This document shows positions 1-8,644 of a DNA stretch of 64,000 bases, one piece after another. Both the position numbers and the translations under genes were made by a program. The stretch's first letter is position 1. Each line of letters begins with the position of its first letter. The notes under the pieces are model-generated. The model ran no database searches, had not been told where the DNA came from, and saw nothing but the letters and a program-made list of their open reading frames with translations. Source of the stretch: Lactobacillales bacterium (GTDB lineage: Bacteria; Bacillota; Bacilli; Lactobacillales; Streptococcaceae); NCBI GenBank assembly GCA_031261175.1, contig JAISJW010000018.1, positions 1 through 64,000 on the forward strand, in the 5' to 3' direction.

Positions 1-56
1 ATTATTCAGTTTTCAATGTTCAACATACGTTCGCGCTTTTTCGCGAGAACTTTTAT

Positions 57-86
57 ATAATACCACAAATGCGAACCCTTATTCAA
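57..86 (-). promoter_or_regulatory. Promoter P2 for a gene left of the window
   Basis: On the minus strand a TTGAAT box (81-86) is followed after 18 bases by TATTAT (57-62), preceded by TTTGTGG. The same -10 region with the same flank recurs at 183-188, so two near-identical promoters are arranged in tandem and point out of the left edge. The downstream gene is not visible. Confidence 0.5.
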
Positions 87-182
87 GAAATAAGTTAAAC
101 TTTTTAATAATTTTAAAAAAGTTTTTTCGCACCCAGGTCGCGCATCAACCGTGCATTCGCACCGCTCAACACAACGTTGTAT

Positions 183-212
183 ATAATACCACAAATCACC
201 CCAACCTGTAAA
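183..212 (-). promoter_or_regulatory. Promoter P1, tandem copy
   Basis: Minus-strand TTTACA (207-212), 18-base spacer, TATTAT (183-188). The 16 bases around the -10 box repeat those at 55-70. It lies just beyond the terminator of the preceding operon, so it probably starts a new leftward transcript. The 282 bases at the left edge hold no convincing gene: one 62-codon frame overlaps both promoters and has no plausible ribosome site. Confidence 0.5.
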
Positions 213-243
213 AAAATTAAGCCTTTTTTAAAAGTTTTTTTCA

Positions 244-275
244 CAATAAAAAAGAAGCCCTAAATACAGGGCTTC
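244..275 (-). terminator. Terminator of the sortase/kinase operon
   Basis: Eight-base stem GAAGCCCT/AGGGCTTC (254-261 and 268-275) followed on the minus strand by a T-rich run at 244-253. It sits 8 bases after the stop of the four-helix membrane protein, so it closes the operon that starts near 3960. Confidence 0.85.
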
Positions 276-282
276 AAGCGAC

Positions 283-1164
283 TTAGAAGTCATTTAAATG
301 ACGTCCAGTTTTTAAATCTTTCATTAAATTATTGCGCGTCTTATTGAACATGTAAGCTAACGCACCGCCAGTTGCAAGTGATGCAAGACCGACGAACACG
401 AAGTACCAGACGATCGAGCCCACGAAAGCGACAATAAAATTATATTGCGACTGCGAAGCGATATTCAAACGCCCGATAACGTTCGATGCAAGTAGAATCA
501 GCGGGCCGATTGCCATCATTAGACCTGTCGTGATAAACAACGAACCGAAGTTGCGGTACATACGGTGTGACAATTTCGCACCTTGCTTATTAATAAAGTA
601 GAAAATCGCAAGGAAGAATAGCGTTAAAATCCACAGCACAGCCGTCGCCATATAGACGAGCGAACTTTTGCTAGTGACTTTTTGGACGTATTTCACGTAC
701 GCCGATGCTAAGTTACTACTATATATATCACCGATATCTTTCGCCAAAGCATCGACCGAAGCTTCACCGTCCGCTAACGCAATATCATTATCCGTTGCGT
801 ATTTCAAAATCGCTTCTTTCGAATTCTTCATCACGATATCTTTCGCGTAGCTCTTGTAGTCCACACGCGCGTCATAAAACGCTTGAAACATATTGTCGAT
901 GTCAGTGTGCACCTGTTGGTCACTAATCACCTTATCGAGCACGTCGTGCGGCACGCCTGAACCCTGTGAGTAATCCGCAATCGTTTTGCGCGCTTCTTTC
1001 GCGACACTAGTATAGTAGTTAGAATGTCCCGCGATAAACCCCGGGAACCCCGGATTGAAAACCGTCAAAGAAATAATCGTGGCAATTAAACTCGCCGTCA
1101 GAAGGACAGAGCCGATAAAAACCGTAATGATTGCAACCGCGATGTTGTCATGTTGTTTTTTCAT
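283..1164 (-). CDS. Membrane protein with four predicted helices, last gene of sortase operon
   Basis: A 293-residue protein I do not recognise. Hydrophobic stretches suggest four membrane helices: about residues 10-34, 168-190, 207-231 and 240-268. Residues 35-165 form a hydrophilic domain, probably outside the cell. Only 12 bases separate it from the upstream sortase gene and a strong terminator follows, so it is the last member of an operon with CpsC/CpsD-like kinase proteins, a surface protein and a sortase. The genomic link suggests a role in assembling or anchoring the surface protein, or in sensing for the kinase. No catalytic motif is visible. Confidence 0.75.
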   Translation of the reverse strand: MKKQHDNIAVAIITVFIGSVLLTASLIATIISLTVFNPGFPGFIAGHSNYYTSVAKEARKTIADYSQGSGVPHDVLDKVISDQQVHTDIDNMFQAFYDARVDYKSYAKDIVMKNSKEAILKYATDNDIALADGEASVDALAKDIGDIYSSNLASAYVKYVQKVTSKSSLVYMATAVLWILTLFFLAIFYFINKQGAKLSHRMYRNFGSLFITTGLMMAIGPLILLASNVIGRLNIASQSQYNFIVAFVGSIVWYFVFVGLASLATGGALAYMFNKTRNNLMKDLKTGRHLNDF

Positions 1165-1176
1165 TATCTTCCCCTC

Positions 1177-1890
1177 CTACTTCGTCAAATCAATTTTCGG
1201 ACCGTGAATTTGCTCAGCCACAACGAAAACGCGCTGCTTCGTCGCACCCACCGAGTTCATCGGGTAGCACGTATACAGGATAACTTGGTTCGTTTCCATA
1301 TCCTTCAATGCCGCATCGATCATCGGGTCGTCGAATTGCTTGATTGATTTTTCTTTTACTTGATAAGTGTAAGTCGCGTAGTTCGTGTTGATCTCGAAAG
1401 TATCGCCGACTTCCGCGAAGTACAACTTGCCGAAATATGGCAATTTATGCCCGCCGATCAGAGTCGTTCCGCCCATGCCCGGGAAGACCGAACCCATGTA
1501 CTGCGCAGCCCCTTTGGCAAGTATCGCCGGCGTATCGCCGAAATAAAGAGGCTGATCAAGCTCAAGCTTCGAATAGATAACTTCTCCGTACTGTTCACCC
1601 TCTTTCGGGTATTTAATAGTAGAAGACAGAATAACTTGCTTGTCGTTATCGACAGAATCGGTGTAGACCGACTTGCTTTGATCGTAATCTGGTTTCTTGT
1701 CTAGAGTAAATAGGTTGATTCCAGCTGAGATGATGTTGGCGTAGGGTTTAACGGCAATTGCCACGCCAGCATAAAGAATGACTGTTAACAAAAAAGGGAC
1801 AATGATAAAATATATCAGCCCCTTTTTAAGTTTTTTCTTATCAGTAGAATTAATCTTTTTAGCTCTAGACCTTCTTACTTCGTTGCCCAT
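1177..1890 (-). CDS. Sortase
   Basis: A 237-residue membrane-anchored transpeptidase that cleaves a sorting signal and joins the substrate to the cell wall or another protein. One N-terminal helix is at about residues 24-47. The sortase triad can be read: His148 in TTLIGGHK, Cys208 in ILYTCYP and Arg220 in ATKQRVFV. The length and single N-terminal anchor resemble small class D/E or housekeeping-type enzymes more than pilus sortases, which usually also have a C-terminal helix. The start overlaps the end of the surface-protein gene by 16 bases, so the two are translationally linked and the neighbour is the obvious substrate. Confidence 0.9.
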   Translation of the reverse strand: MGNEVRRSRAKKINSTDKKKLKKGLIYFIIVPFLLTVILYAGVAIAVKPYANIISAGINLFTLDKKPDYDQSKSVYTDSVDNDKQVILSSTIKYPKEGEQYGEVIYSKLELDQPLYFGDTPAILAKGAAQYMGSVFPGMGGTTLIGGHKLPYFGKLYFAEVGDTFEINTNYATYTYQVKEKSIKQFDDPMIDAALKDMETNQVILYTCYPMNSVGATKQRVFVVAEQIHGPKIDLTK

Positions 1891-2447
1891 TTTTTAGCAG
1901 AGAATGCAACACCAGCAACTGATGCAGCAGATACTAAAACGATAAGAGCGTTGAAACCAACCATGCTAGTACCAGTTTGTTTAACTGGAGAAGATGTAGT
2001 TGCAGCTGTAGTAGCTCCACCAGTTACAGGTAATGTAGTTTGGATGTGAGCTAAGTTAGTAACTTCAGCAGCTAAAGCTTGAACTTTCGCTTTAACTTCA
2101 GCTGGAAGAGCAGCGTATAAATCTTCTAGTGAAGAGATGTTAGCTAATTGATCAGCAGTTAAGCTTGATGCGATTAAGTTTTTAGCTTCAGTAACGTCAG
2201 CTTTGATTTTAGCTAAGTCAGCATCAGAGATGTCTGTAGTAGCAGCTAAGAATTCATTGCGTTTTTCGTTGATTTGAGCTTGAGTAGCAGCAAAGTGTTT
2301 ACCGTTGATAGTAATACCTTTAGCTCCTAAATCTAAGATCGCTTGTTCGTTAGCAGAGATAGTTCCGTTAGCGGCGAAAGTTGTTGTTGCAGTTGCCAGT
2401 GTAGCAGCCGCAAATGTTAATGTGATAATCGCTTTAAATTTTTTCAT
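1875..2447 (-). CDS. Small cell-surface protein, probable sortase substrate
   Basis: A 190-residue protein with a signal peptide (residues 1-26, ending TTTFA-ANG), an alanine-rich helical domain (about 27-130), the motif LPVTGG at 139-144, a Thr/Ser/Pro stretch, and a C-terminal helix (about 165-183) with a basic tail. LPVTG lies about 20 residues before the helix, farther than usual. A second, degenerate motif VKQTGTS (about 155-161) sits at the normal distance, so the residue actually cut is uncertain. It directly precedes the sortase and follows the CpsD-like kinase. Its ATG has a good AAAGAGGAA ribosome site. The function of the exposed domain is unknown. Confidence 0.8.
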   Translation of the reverse strand: MKKFKAIITLTFAAATLATATTTFAANGTISANEQAILDLGAKGITINGKHFAATQAQINEKRNEFLAATTDISDADLAKIKADVTEAKNLIASSLTADQLANISSLEDLYAALPAEVKAKVQALAAEVTNLAHIQTTLPVTGGATTAATTSSPVKQTGTSMVGFNALIVLVSAASVAGVAFSAKKWATK

Positions 2448-2481
2448 TTTAATTTCCTCTTTTTCCTTTTAAAATTGTATA

Positions 2482-3180
2482 TTACGCTGGATTTTGATAT
2501 CCATAATAACTATAAGTTGCGTATTTCGAATTGTCATTCTCAATACCGTTTAAAACTACACCTATTATATCAGCATTTACCGCATCTAGCAAGTCTTTTG
2601 CATGAATTAATGCTTTTTTCTTCGTGTGGTTAACTTTCGTTACCAGCACCACTCCGTCTACCTTTGTTCCGATTACTTGGGCATCAGTAACGTAACCGAT
2701 CGGCGGCGTGTCGAAAATCACTAAATCAAAATATTTCTTGCATTCTTCGATAATGTTATCCATATAGACGCTGTCGAACATTTCACTTGGATTAATCAAG
2801 CGACGTCCGCTAGGCAATAGGAATAAGTTGTCGATATTGGTGCTGACGACTAAGTCGTCGATGTTTGAACTCATGCCAGAGAGCATTGTCGAAAGGCCAT
2901 CTCGTCCGTCGATATTAAAGATGCTTGCGATACTCGGTTTGCGAAGGTCGGCGTCGACTAGTAACGTCTTCAACCCGCTGTTGGCAAATACCACTGCGAT
3001 GTTCGAAGCGAAGGTTGACTTGCCTTCGTTTTGCCCCGCCGATGTAACTGCCATCGTTTGGAACCCGTGATCCTGCATTGCAAATTTAATATTGGTTCTG
3101 ATCGTTCTGAAACTTTCCGCGAAGGTCGATTTCTTTTTGAGAACGGTAACTAATTCCGAATAATTATCTTCTTTAGCCAT
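2482..3180 (-). CDS. CpsD/CapB-type BY-kinase (bacterial tyrosine kinase)
   Basis: A 232-residue cytoplasmic tyrosine autokinase of the Wze/CpsD family that normally controls capsule or exopolysaccharide chain length together with a Wzz-type membrane partner. Visible motifs: Walker A SAGQNEGKST (about 47-56), Walker A' LLVDADLRKP (73-82), Walker B LVIFDTPP, and a C-terminal tyrosine cluster (KYATYSYYGYQNPA) that is the expected autophosphorylation site. The start overlaps the CpsC-like gene by 8 bases. No glycosyltransferase, flippase or polymerase genes follow; the next genes are a surface protein and a sortase. That is unusual for this family. Confidence 0.9.
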   Translation of the reverse strand: MAKEDNYSELVTVLKKKSTFAESFRTIRTNIKFAMQDHGFQTMAVTSAGQNEGKSTFASNIAVVFANSGLKTLLVDADLRKPSIASIFNIDGRDGLSTMLSGMSSNIDDLVVSTNIDNLFLLPSGRRLINPSEMFDSVYMDNIIEECKKYFDLVIFDTPPIGYVTDAQVIGTKVDGVVLVTKVNHTKKKALIHAKDLLDAVNADIIGVVLNGIENDNSKYATYSYYGYQNPA

Positions 3181-3922
3181 TTGGTCGTCCTCCTTTCGCA
3201 GTGATGAAGTCGCATTGACTTGTCAGACCCAGCGATTTTTTGTCGAAGTTTCTAACTCCACCCAACACATTGACACCCATTTCGTTGATGATGAAATTTT
3301 CGTCTTTGACTGTGTCGTCGGTGATTTCAAGTAACAATACTAACATGACTCCAAGAATCAAGCCGATTACTAAACCTATCAATAAGTTCATGTGGATGTT
3401 CGGGCTGCTCGGGCTTGTGTTTAGACTTGCCGGGCTTAGCACTGATACCTTTTGAACTTTAAGATACTCTGTAACTTTTTCCGAGAATTTCTTGGTAACG
3501 AGGTCGACGATTTCCTGTGACCGGTGAGGGTCGGGAGTCGTGATTGAGACCGAGAATACTTGGGAGTTCTGATTTTGCGTAACTTGGATTTGGTTAGTCA
3601 ACTCGCCAACTGACGTTTGATAACCCTCATCCTTCAACATCTCATCCTTGACTTCTCCGAGGATTGTCTTAGATTTAACGATATCCTTATACGTGTTAAT
3701 CATCATAACGTTCGCGTTCAAGTCGCTCAGGTTATTGGCCGAAAGTTGGTCGCTTTGGTTCAAGACGATCAGCTGCGCACTCGATGAATACTGCTTTTGA
3801 ATAAAGAAATATGTTAACCCACCAGCCAGGAGTCCTCCTAGCAAAGTGAAGATGATTAGTAGTTTCAAGCGTTTTATAAGAATCTGGACAATGTCCACAA
3901 GGCTTACAAAGGATTCATCCAT
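3173..3922 (-). CDS. CpsC/Wzz-type chain-length determinant, kinase activator
   Basis: A 249-residue Wzz/CapA-family membrane protein that activates its BY-kinase partner. Two helices flank an outer domain: about residues 20-41 and 176-199. The Pro-rich stretch before the second helix (SPASLNTSPSSPN) is typical of the family, and a cytoplasmic tail follows. It is the first gene of the operon, with an extended -10 promoter 41 bases upstream and overlapping translation into the kinase. In capsule loci this pair sits at the head of a long polysaccharide cluster; here the operon is only five genes long. Confidence 0.9.
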   Translation of the reverse strand: MDESFVSLVDIVQILIKRLKLLIIFTLLGGLLAGGLTYFFIQKQYSSSAQLIVLNQSDQLSANNLSDLNANVMMINTYKDIVKSKTILGEVKDEMLKDEGYQTSVGELTNQIQVTQNQNSQVFSVSITTPDPHRSQEIVDLVTKKFSEKVTEYLKVQKVSVLSPASLNTSPSSPNIHMNLLIGLVIGLILGVMLVLLLEITDDTVKDENFIINEMGVNVLGGVRNFDKKSLGLTSQCDFITAKGGRPNG

Positions 3923-3963
3923 CTATAACGCTCCTTTCAGTTTTTGGTCATAATAACTTTCCA

Positions 3964-3990
3964 ATTATACCATAAAAGGGCGGGTAATTT
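3964..3990 (-). promoter_or_regulatory. Promoter of the kinase/sortase operon
   Basis: Minus-strand TATAAT (3964-3969) preceded by TGG, an extended -10 element. No good -35 box lies 17 bases upstream. The AAAGGAG ribosome site of the CpsC-like gene follows. Confidence 0.6.
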
Positions 3991-4069
3991 AGCGCGATAT
4001 GCACTTTTATTTTAAATTTCTTAATAAAAACGCATGAAAAATCGCGTTTTTGGCAAGTGCAACCCGCCC

Positions 4070-4140
4070 TACTGTTTTTTAAGGCGATTTTTAGTGCTTT
4101 CGAGCCTCGAAACCCCTAAAAAACGCGTTAAAAAACAGTA
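4070..4140. repeat. 71-bp palindromic repeat, copy 1
   Basis: Begins TACTGTTTTTTAA and ends TTAAAAAACAGTA, with inner arms around a centre of CGAGCCTCGA. It is one of nine copies in the window, all exactly 71 bp. This copy lies between the TMEM175-like gene terminator and the kinase operon promoter. Confidence 0.9.
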
Positions 4141-4155
4141 GGCGCTTTTAAGCCG

Positions 4156-4183
4156 TGAAAAAAGCGGCCAAAACGGGCCGCTT
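4156..4183 (-). terminator. Terminator of the asp operon
   Basis: Stem AAGCGGCC/GGCCGCTT (4162-4169 and 4176-4183) with a short T run on the minus strand. The 3' arm of the gene overlaps it: the TAA stop of the TMEM175-like gene is inside the stem. Confidence 0.75.
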
Positions 4184-4919
4184 ACTTGATTTTTTTCGTG
4201 ATTTCGTGTTTCAGAAGCACTCTACGAGTTCTACGATCGAAGTTTCCGACCGTAAAATTCAGAATTGGAATGATTATGAATAGCCAATGTCCGAGTTCTG
4301 GATGCCACATCCCAAACGCCGTCAAAATCACGAGCGAGACTATTGTGATGAGGAACCTTTCAAGGGCAATTCGGGTCGCTATCTTTTTCGTCGCCGGTTT
4401 TTCGCGATGTTTTTCAAGCGATATTAAATGCTGCATCAGCTGAAGCAAGATTTCGATCAGTGCATAAAGGGCCGCGTAGTTTAAGACAGTCAGCGCACTC
4501 ACATCGACTAGCATCCATTTCGTAGCCAGCGGAACTAGCGCGAGTGACGCCATAAACCCAAAATCGGTCACCATTACCGAGTCATTAATTCGCTCTACAT
4601 CTTCGAGCAGTCGGTGGTGTTCATACCAAAATTCCGCGATGATGAAAAAACTGACGAGGAAGATTCCGACGCCCTTGATGACTTGCCAATAGGTTTCGCC
4701 CGCCCCGGGAATCGGGACGAGCAAAATCATAACGGTGATGATGATCGAGATCACGTTGTCGGAAAAGTTGAGCAAGTGGCACCGTAGCTGCTCTTTGAGC
4801 TTGTTGTGCACCTTGTCGTCGCTCGTTTTCAGCGCCTTCGCGATGTCTTTTTTTTCGAGCCCCATGTATTCGGGGTGCTCCTCTAAAAATTGCTTTTTAA
4901 GATTTTTTGAATTCTTCAT
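4182..4919 (-). CDS. TMEM175-family (DUF1211) membrane protein, putative K+ channel
   Basis: A 245-residue protein with several membrane helices. The family signature, an FSD motif at the start of the first helix followed by I/V-rich residues, reads LLNFSDNVISIIITVMILL here (about residues 50-68). Known bacterial members are potassium-selective channels. A charged cytoplasmic N-terminus of about 45 residues precedes the first helix. The start overlaps the aspartate decarboxylase gene by 23 bases, so it is probably co-expressed. A link between potassium flux and the acid- or energy-generating aspartate cycle is conceivable but only inferred. Confidence 0.7.
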   Translation of the reverse strand: MKNSKNLKKQFLEEHPEYMGLEKKDIAKALKTSDDKVHNKLKEQLRCHLLNFSDNVISIIITVMILLVPIPGAGETYWQVIKGVGIFLVSFFIIAEFWYEHHRLLEDVERINDSVMVTDFGFMASLALVPLATKWMLVDVSALTVLNYAALYALIEILLQLMQHLISLEKHREKPATKKIATRIALERFLITIVSLVILTAFGMWHPELGHWLFIIIPILNFTVGNFDRRTRRVLLKHEITKKIK

Positions 4920-6450
4920 AATATTTCGCCAGCAAATTCTTCACGGCATCCGCGATTTTAACGTAGTCATATTCATTCAAATTGGCAAGTGAAACCCGGA
5001 AACCTGGGTCGGTTGTGCCAAATCCGTTCGCCGGAAGCAAGACCGTGCCGCTACCTTTGGCAAGTTCAAACAGCCCTTGATCCGGATCTTTGTTAGCTTC
5101 AACCCAAGCGGCGAAGTCTTCACCGTAAACCGCGCCAGCGATTTCTTTGACTTCGATTAGGTTATAGTAGTCAACGCTGTTTTCGTCGTCGGGTTGGCTC
5201 ACGTTTAATTCGTTGTAAAGTGCATTTTTCCGGTGTCGGATGAGCGATTTAACGGCGTTTTTGTAGATATCTTCGGTGTCGATTAGCGAGAACAACGAGA
5301 ACAAGACCATCTGCACTTGAGCCGGAGTTGCAAGGCCTGCTGTGTGGTTGAGCGCTACGATACGGCTTTCGGCAACAAAGCGGTCGATGAATTTAATTTC
5401 TTCAGGCTTCGCTGCGATGCTTGAATAGCGTTCGATTAAGGCTTCTTTTTGGTCTTTCGTTTGTTTTTGCAACATATCGTCTAAAATATTGTCTTCCGCA
5501 AGACCGATAACGCCAAGGCGCCAACCGGTCGAACCGAAGTATTTCGAGTAAGAATAAACGAGAATTGTGTTCTTTGGACTAACGCTGAAAATCGAGCTGA
5601 AATCGTCAGCGAAAGTTCCGTAAACGTCATCAGTTAGGACGATTAAGTCCGGTCTCTTTTCAATAATTTCGGCAAGTTTAGCGAGTTTTTCATCGCTCAT
5701 TTTTACCGAAGGTGGGTTGCTCGGATTAACCAAGAAGAAGGCTTTGATTTCCGGATCTAACAGTTTTTCAAGTTCCGAATCCGCAAATTGCCATGAGTTT
5801 TCTTCGTCGGCTTCGACGTTAATTTCAACCATATCGTATTCGCGCAATTTTGGAATTTCGATATACGGCGTAAAAATCGGAGCGCCGAGCGCAATCTTGT
5901 CGCCTTTTTTCAAGATGAAATTTTGTTCAAGAGTTTCGAAGATATAAGCCATCGCGGCTGTTCCGCCTTCAACAGCGAACAAGTCGAAAGGTTTATTGGG
6001 ATTACCCATTTCTTTTTCGATGTATTTTTTGACTATTTTTTCGCTATTTACGAGCATGCGGTCGGGATCTGGATACATCATCCCGAGAATGCTTTCGCTC
6101 ATTTCATAGACGAAATCATCAGCGTCTATACCGAGCTGATCGCGCACGTAAGACACGCTTTTGCGGATGAATTGCGAGCCGACCGAGTCATCGAGGTAGC
6201 TATATAAGCGTTCCGTGATGCCTGCTTTATTCGGGAATCCGCCAAGACCAACGCTCAAATAAGAGAAAGTTTTTTCTGACTCTTGTAGGGCGAATTGCCC
6301 AAGTTTATAATAGCCCTCGCGCGGAATTGTCGCGATGAAGTTCGGATTTCCGCGGCCAGCGTTCAACATCAGCGAGCCGTGGGCATCCTTCGCAACTTCG
6401 ATCAGATAATTTTTAAGCTCGAAGGGGCTTAGTTTTGATAAATCTTCCAT
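4897..6450 (-). CDS. aspD: Aspartate 4-decarboxylase (bifunctional aspartate aminotransferase)
   Basis: A 517-residue fold-type I PLP enzyme of the L-aspartate beta-decarboxylase family, which converts aspartate to alanine and CO2. The PLP lysine is in YSYSKYFGSTGWRLG (Lys303), and NPSNPP (about 242-247) and TDDVYG (about 273-278) are the usual cofactor contacts. It is about 120 residues longer than ordinary aspartate aminotransferases, as expected for this decarboxylase. The gene follows the AspT-type exchanger by 30 bases. As described for Tetragenococcus, the pair exchanges aspartate for alanine and consumes a cytoplasmic proton, so it contributes to pH homeostasis and proton motive force. 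Confidence 0.93.
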   Translation of the reverse strand: MEDLSKLSPFELKNYLIEVAKDAHGSLMLNAGRGNPNFIATIPREGYYKLGQFALQESEKTFSYLSVGLGGFPNKAGITERLYSYLDDSVGSQFIRKSVSYVRDQLGIDADDFVYEMSESILGMMYPDPDRMLVNSEKIVKKYIEKEMGNPNKPFDLFAVEGGTAAMAYIFETLEQNFILKKGDKIALGAPIFTPYIEIPKLREYDMVEINVEADEENSWQFADSELEKLLDPEIKAFFLVNPSNPPSVKMSDEKLAKLAEIIEKRPDLIVLTDDVYGTFADDFSSIFSVSPKNTILVYSYSKYFGSTGWRLGVIGLAEDNILDDMLQKQTKDQKEALIERYSSIAAKPEEIKFIDRFVAESRIVALNHTAGLATPAQVQMVLFSLFSLIDTEDIYKNAVKSLIRHRKNALYNELNVSQPDDENSVDYYNLIEVKEIAGAVYGEDFAAWVEANKDPDQGLFELAKGSGTVLLPANGFGTTDPGFRVSLANLNEYDYVKIADAVKNLLAKYYEEFKKS

Positions 6451-6480
6451 GATTTTGCTCCTTAATATTACGTTATTCGC

Positions 6481-8178
6481 TTAACAGAAAGCGACAATCA
6501 GTGGGCCTAAGATGGTCAAGAAGACGTTGGCTAAAGCGTAAGTTACAGCGAATGGAATCGTTGGAACGCCGTTGCCGGAAACGGTCAAGACTTGCCCAAA
6601 GGCGGGGTTCGCACTGCGAGAGCCCGAAAGCGCCCCAGCGAAGATTGACGAGTTGTCGTAACGGAGGATGTATTTTCCGACGACCATCGTGATTAGAAGC
6701 GGGATGAATGTGACGATCAGGCCGGCGAACAGGATTGAGAAGCCTTGTTCGCGGATGGTTACGAAGGCTTGAAGGCCCGAGTTTAGGCCGACCGCCGCAA
6801 CGAATCCGGCTAGGCCGATGTCTTTCATAAATTGAAGCGCAGGCCCAGGCATGCTGCCCGAGATGGCTGCGTTTTTGCCTTTCAACCAACCGAAGAATAG
6901 GCCGGCAAGTAAGACGCCACCGCCACTGCCGAGTGACAACGGGATGCCGCCGACTTTAAGAGTAAGCAAGCCGATTAAGATACCGAGAACGCAAGCTAAG
7001 GCTAAGAAGCACATGTCGGTAACGTTCGAGGCTTTGATGCCTTTACCGATGGCTTTGATCGCTTTGTCGACGTCGGATTGTGAGCCGTAAACTTTTAGGA
7101 CGTCGCCTGATTTAAGTTCGATATTTTTGTCGAGACTGAGTTTAGCACCCATGCGTGACACGTCGATAAGGTAGACACCGTGTAGGATTTCTTGATTGAT
7201 TTGGTCGTTAAGTTCTTTAAGGGTCGTGTTTTTATCGACCACGATTTCTTGCGTTTGCATCACAAGATTCATTTCGGCATCTTTGTACGATTCAACGCCT
7301 AAGTTCGCAGCTAAATCGACGATGGCGTCGCGCGTACCGACGATTAAGATTAGGTCGTCTTGCTCGAGTTTTAGGTCGTCAGTGATGTCGATGTACTTGC
7401 CCGCGCGTTTGATTTTTTCAAGGGTAACAGTTTGTTCCGATTTCGCTAGAGCGTCCTTGACAGTGCCGAGCGAATCAGTCGTCACCTTGTAGATGCGGCC
7501 GATGAGGTTGTTAAGCGCGTAGCTTTGGCCAGGCTCGAAGGCGATAGCGCTGTGATTCTTCGCTTCCTCCTCGATGGCTGCGTCGTTCAAGCCCTTACCC
7601 ATGAATTTAGGCAGGATGATCGCACAGACGATGATGGCACCAATCGTGCCGAAGATGTAAGTCACGGCGTAACCGACCCCAACGTTCGCCGTCTGTTTCG
7701 CAAGGTCAGCCGAGTCGAGACCGTATTTAGTCAAGGCGTCAGTCGATACGCCCATGATGGCTGATTGCGTCAAACCACCCGAAGCCACTCCGGCTGCGAG
7801 ACCTTTTCCAAGGTCGAAAATTTTCGCAACGCCAACTACTGTGGCAAGCGCCGTAACGGCTAAGGTCACTGCGAGCGCGACTTCCTTAAGCGTCTTTTTA
7901 CCAAGCGAGCGGAAGAATTCCGGACCGCTTTCGTAACCTACCGCGAAAATGAAAATCGAGAATAGGAAATTTTTTGTCCCGCCGTCGATGGCGAAGCCAG
8001 TCGGGCAGGCTAGGGATACGAACACCCCGGCAAGTAGCGAACCCGCCACCCCGCCAAGTTTGAACGTTCCGAATTTGATGCTGCCGACGGCGTAGCCAAT
8101 TGCCAATGCTATGAAAAGCGGCAGGTACGGCGTCGCGGTGAATGTCGTTTGCACGTACTGAACGATGTCATTAATCAT
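6481..8178 (-). CDS. aspT: Aspartate:alanine antiporter, AAE family
   Basis: A 565-residue membrane transporter of the aspartate:alanine exchanger family. It has two hydrophobic halves (about residues 15-185 and 385-565), each with a Gly-rich repeat, separated by two RCK_C/TrkA-C-like cytoplasmic domains (about 200-370; for example LEQDDLILIVGTRDAI and LKSGDVLKVYGSQ). This arrangement is characteristic of AspT. It exchanges external aspartate for internal alanine electrogenically. It overlaps the MarR regulator by 8 bases and is followed by the decarboxylase that makes its counter-substrate. Confidence 0.93.
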   Translation of the reverse strand: MINDIVQYVQTTFTATPYLPLFIALAIGYAVGSIKFGTFKLGGVAGSLLAGVFVSLACPTGFAIDGGTKNFLFSIFIFAVGYESGPEFFRSLGKKTLKEVALAVTLAVTALATVVGVAKIFDLGKGLAAGVASGGLTQSAIMGVSTDALTKYGLDSADLAKQTANVGVGYAVTYIFGTIGAIIVCAIILPKFMGKGLNDAAIEEEAKNHSAIAFEPGQSYALNNLIGRIYKVTTDSLGTVKDALAKSEQTVTLEKIKRAGKYIDITDDLKLEQDDLILIVGTRDAIVDLAANLGVESYKDAEMNLVMQTQEIVVDKNTTLKELNDQINQEILHGVYLIDVSRMGAKLSLDKNIELKSGDVLKVYGSQSDVDKAIKAIGKGIKASNVTDMCFLALACVLGILIGLLTLKVGGIPLSLGSGGGVLLAGLFFGWLKGKNAAISGSMPGPALQFMKDIGLAGFVAAVGLNSGLQAFVTIREQGFSILFAGLIVTFIPLLITMVVGKYILRYDNSSIFAGALSGSRSANPAFGQVLTVSGNGVPTIPFAVTYALANVFLTILGPLIVAFC

Positions 8179-8626
8179 CTTGTTTTACCTCCGTGTTGTT
8201 GTATTCTTCTATTTTGTTTATTATTTTTTCGATGTTGGTTTTGAGATTTTCAATCTCCTGGGTGTCGAACGTGTCGAGAATCTCGTCGCGGAAATGCGAA
8301 GTCTTCTCGTCGGTGTCGTGCGCCCACTGCGTGGACTTCGCGTTCAGAATCACGCGTTTCGCCCGCTTGTCGTTCGGGTCCTGTTCGAGCTTGACGAAAC
8401 CTTTTTGCTCGAGCTTCACCACGATTTGCTTGACGTTCTGATAGGACGTCTGCGCCTCTTTGGCAAGTTCCCCGAGCGTCGGCGGCGTGTCGAACTCCGT
8501 TTTTAGCACCTTGAGAACGTACCACTGCTTCGCCGTCAACCCCGGAACCTCGCGATCCATGAGGAGCGTGAGTCGATTAGCGACTCGGAAGAAGTCGGCG
8601 AAGATTTCTAATTTTTGATCTAGCAT
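8171..8626 (-). CDS. MarR-family transcriptional regulator of the asp operon
   Basis: A 151-residue winged-helix regulator. The core runs from about residue 30 to 115: LTAKQWYVLKVL, then the helix-turn-helix PTLGELAKEAQTSYQNVKQIVVKLEQKGFV, then the wing DPNDKRAKRVIL. The C-terminal helix (about 118-145) suits dimerisation. It is the first gene of the marR-aspT-aspD operon, and a perfect 10-bp inverted repeat lies immediately downstream of its -10 box. Autoregulation, and hence control of aspartate metabolism, is therefore likely. The inducer is unknown. Confidence 0.9.
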   Translation of the reverse strand: MLDQKLEIFADFFRVANRLTLLMDREVPGLTAKQWYVLKVLKTEFDTPPTLGELAKEAQTSYQNVKQIVVKLEQKGFVKLEQDPNDKRAKRVILNAKSTQWAHDTDEKTSHFRDEILDTFDTQEIENLKTNIEKIINKIEEYNNTEVKQDD

Positions 8627-8644
8627 AATGAGTCACCATTTCGC

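Noticed and set aside
6..194. 62-codon minus-strand frame at the left edge
   Set aside because: It overlaps two tandem promoters, has no ribosome site and its sequence looks like translated spacer.
4070..4140. CRISPR repeats suggested by the recurring 71-bp element
   Set aside because: Copies are isolated by kilobases, palindromic and not separated by regular spacers; no cas genes.
6473..6889. 138-residue minus frame inside aspT
   Set aside because: Arg/His-rich shadow of a coding strand with high third-position GC; aspT is clearly the gene.
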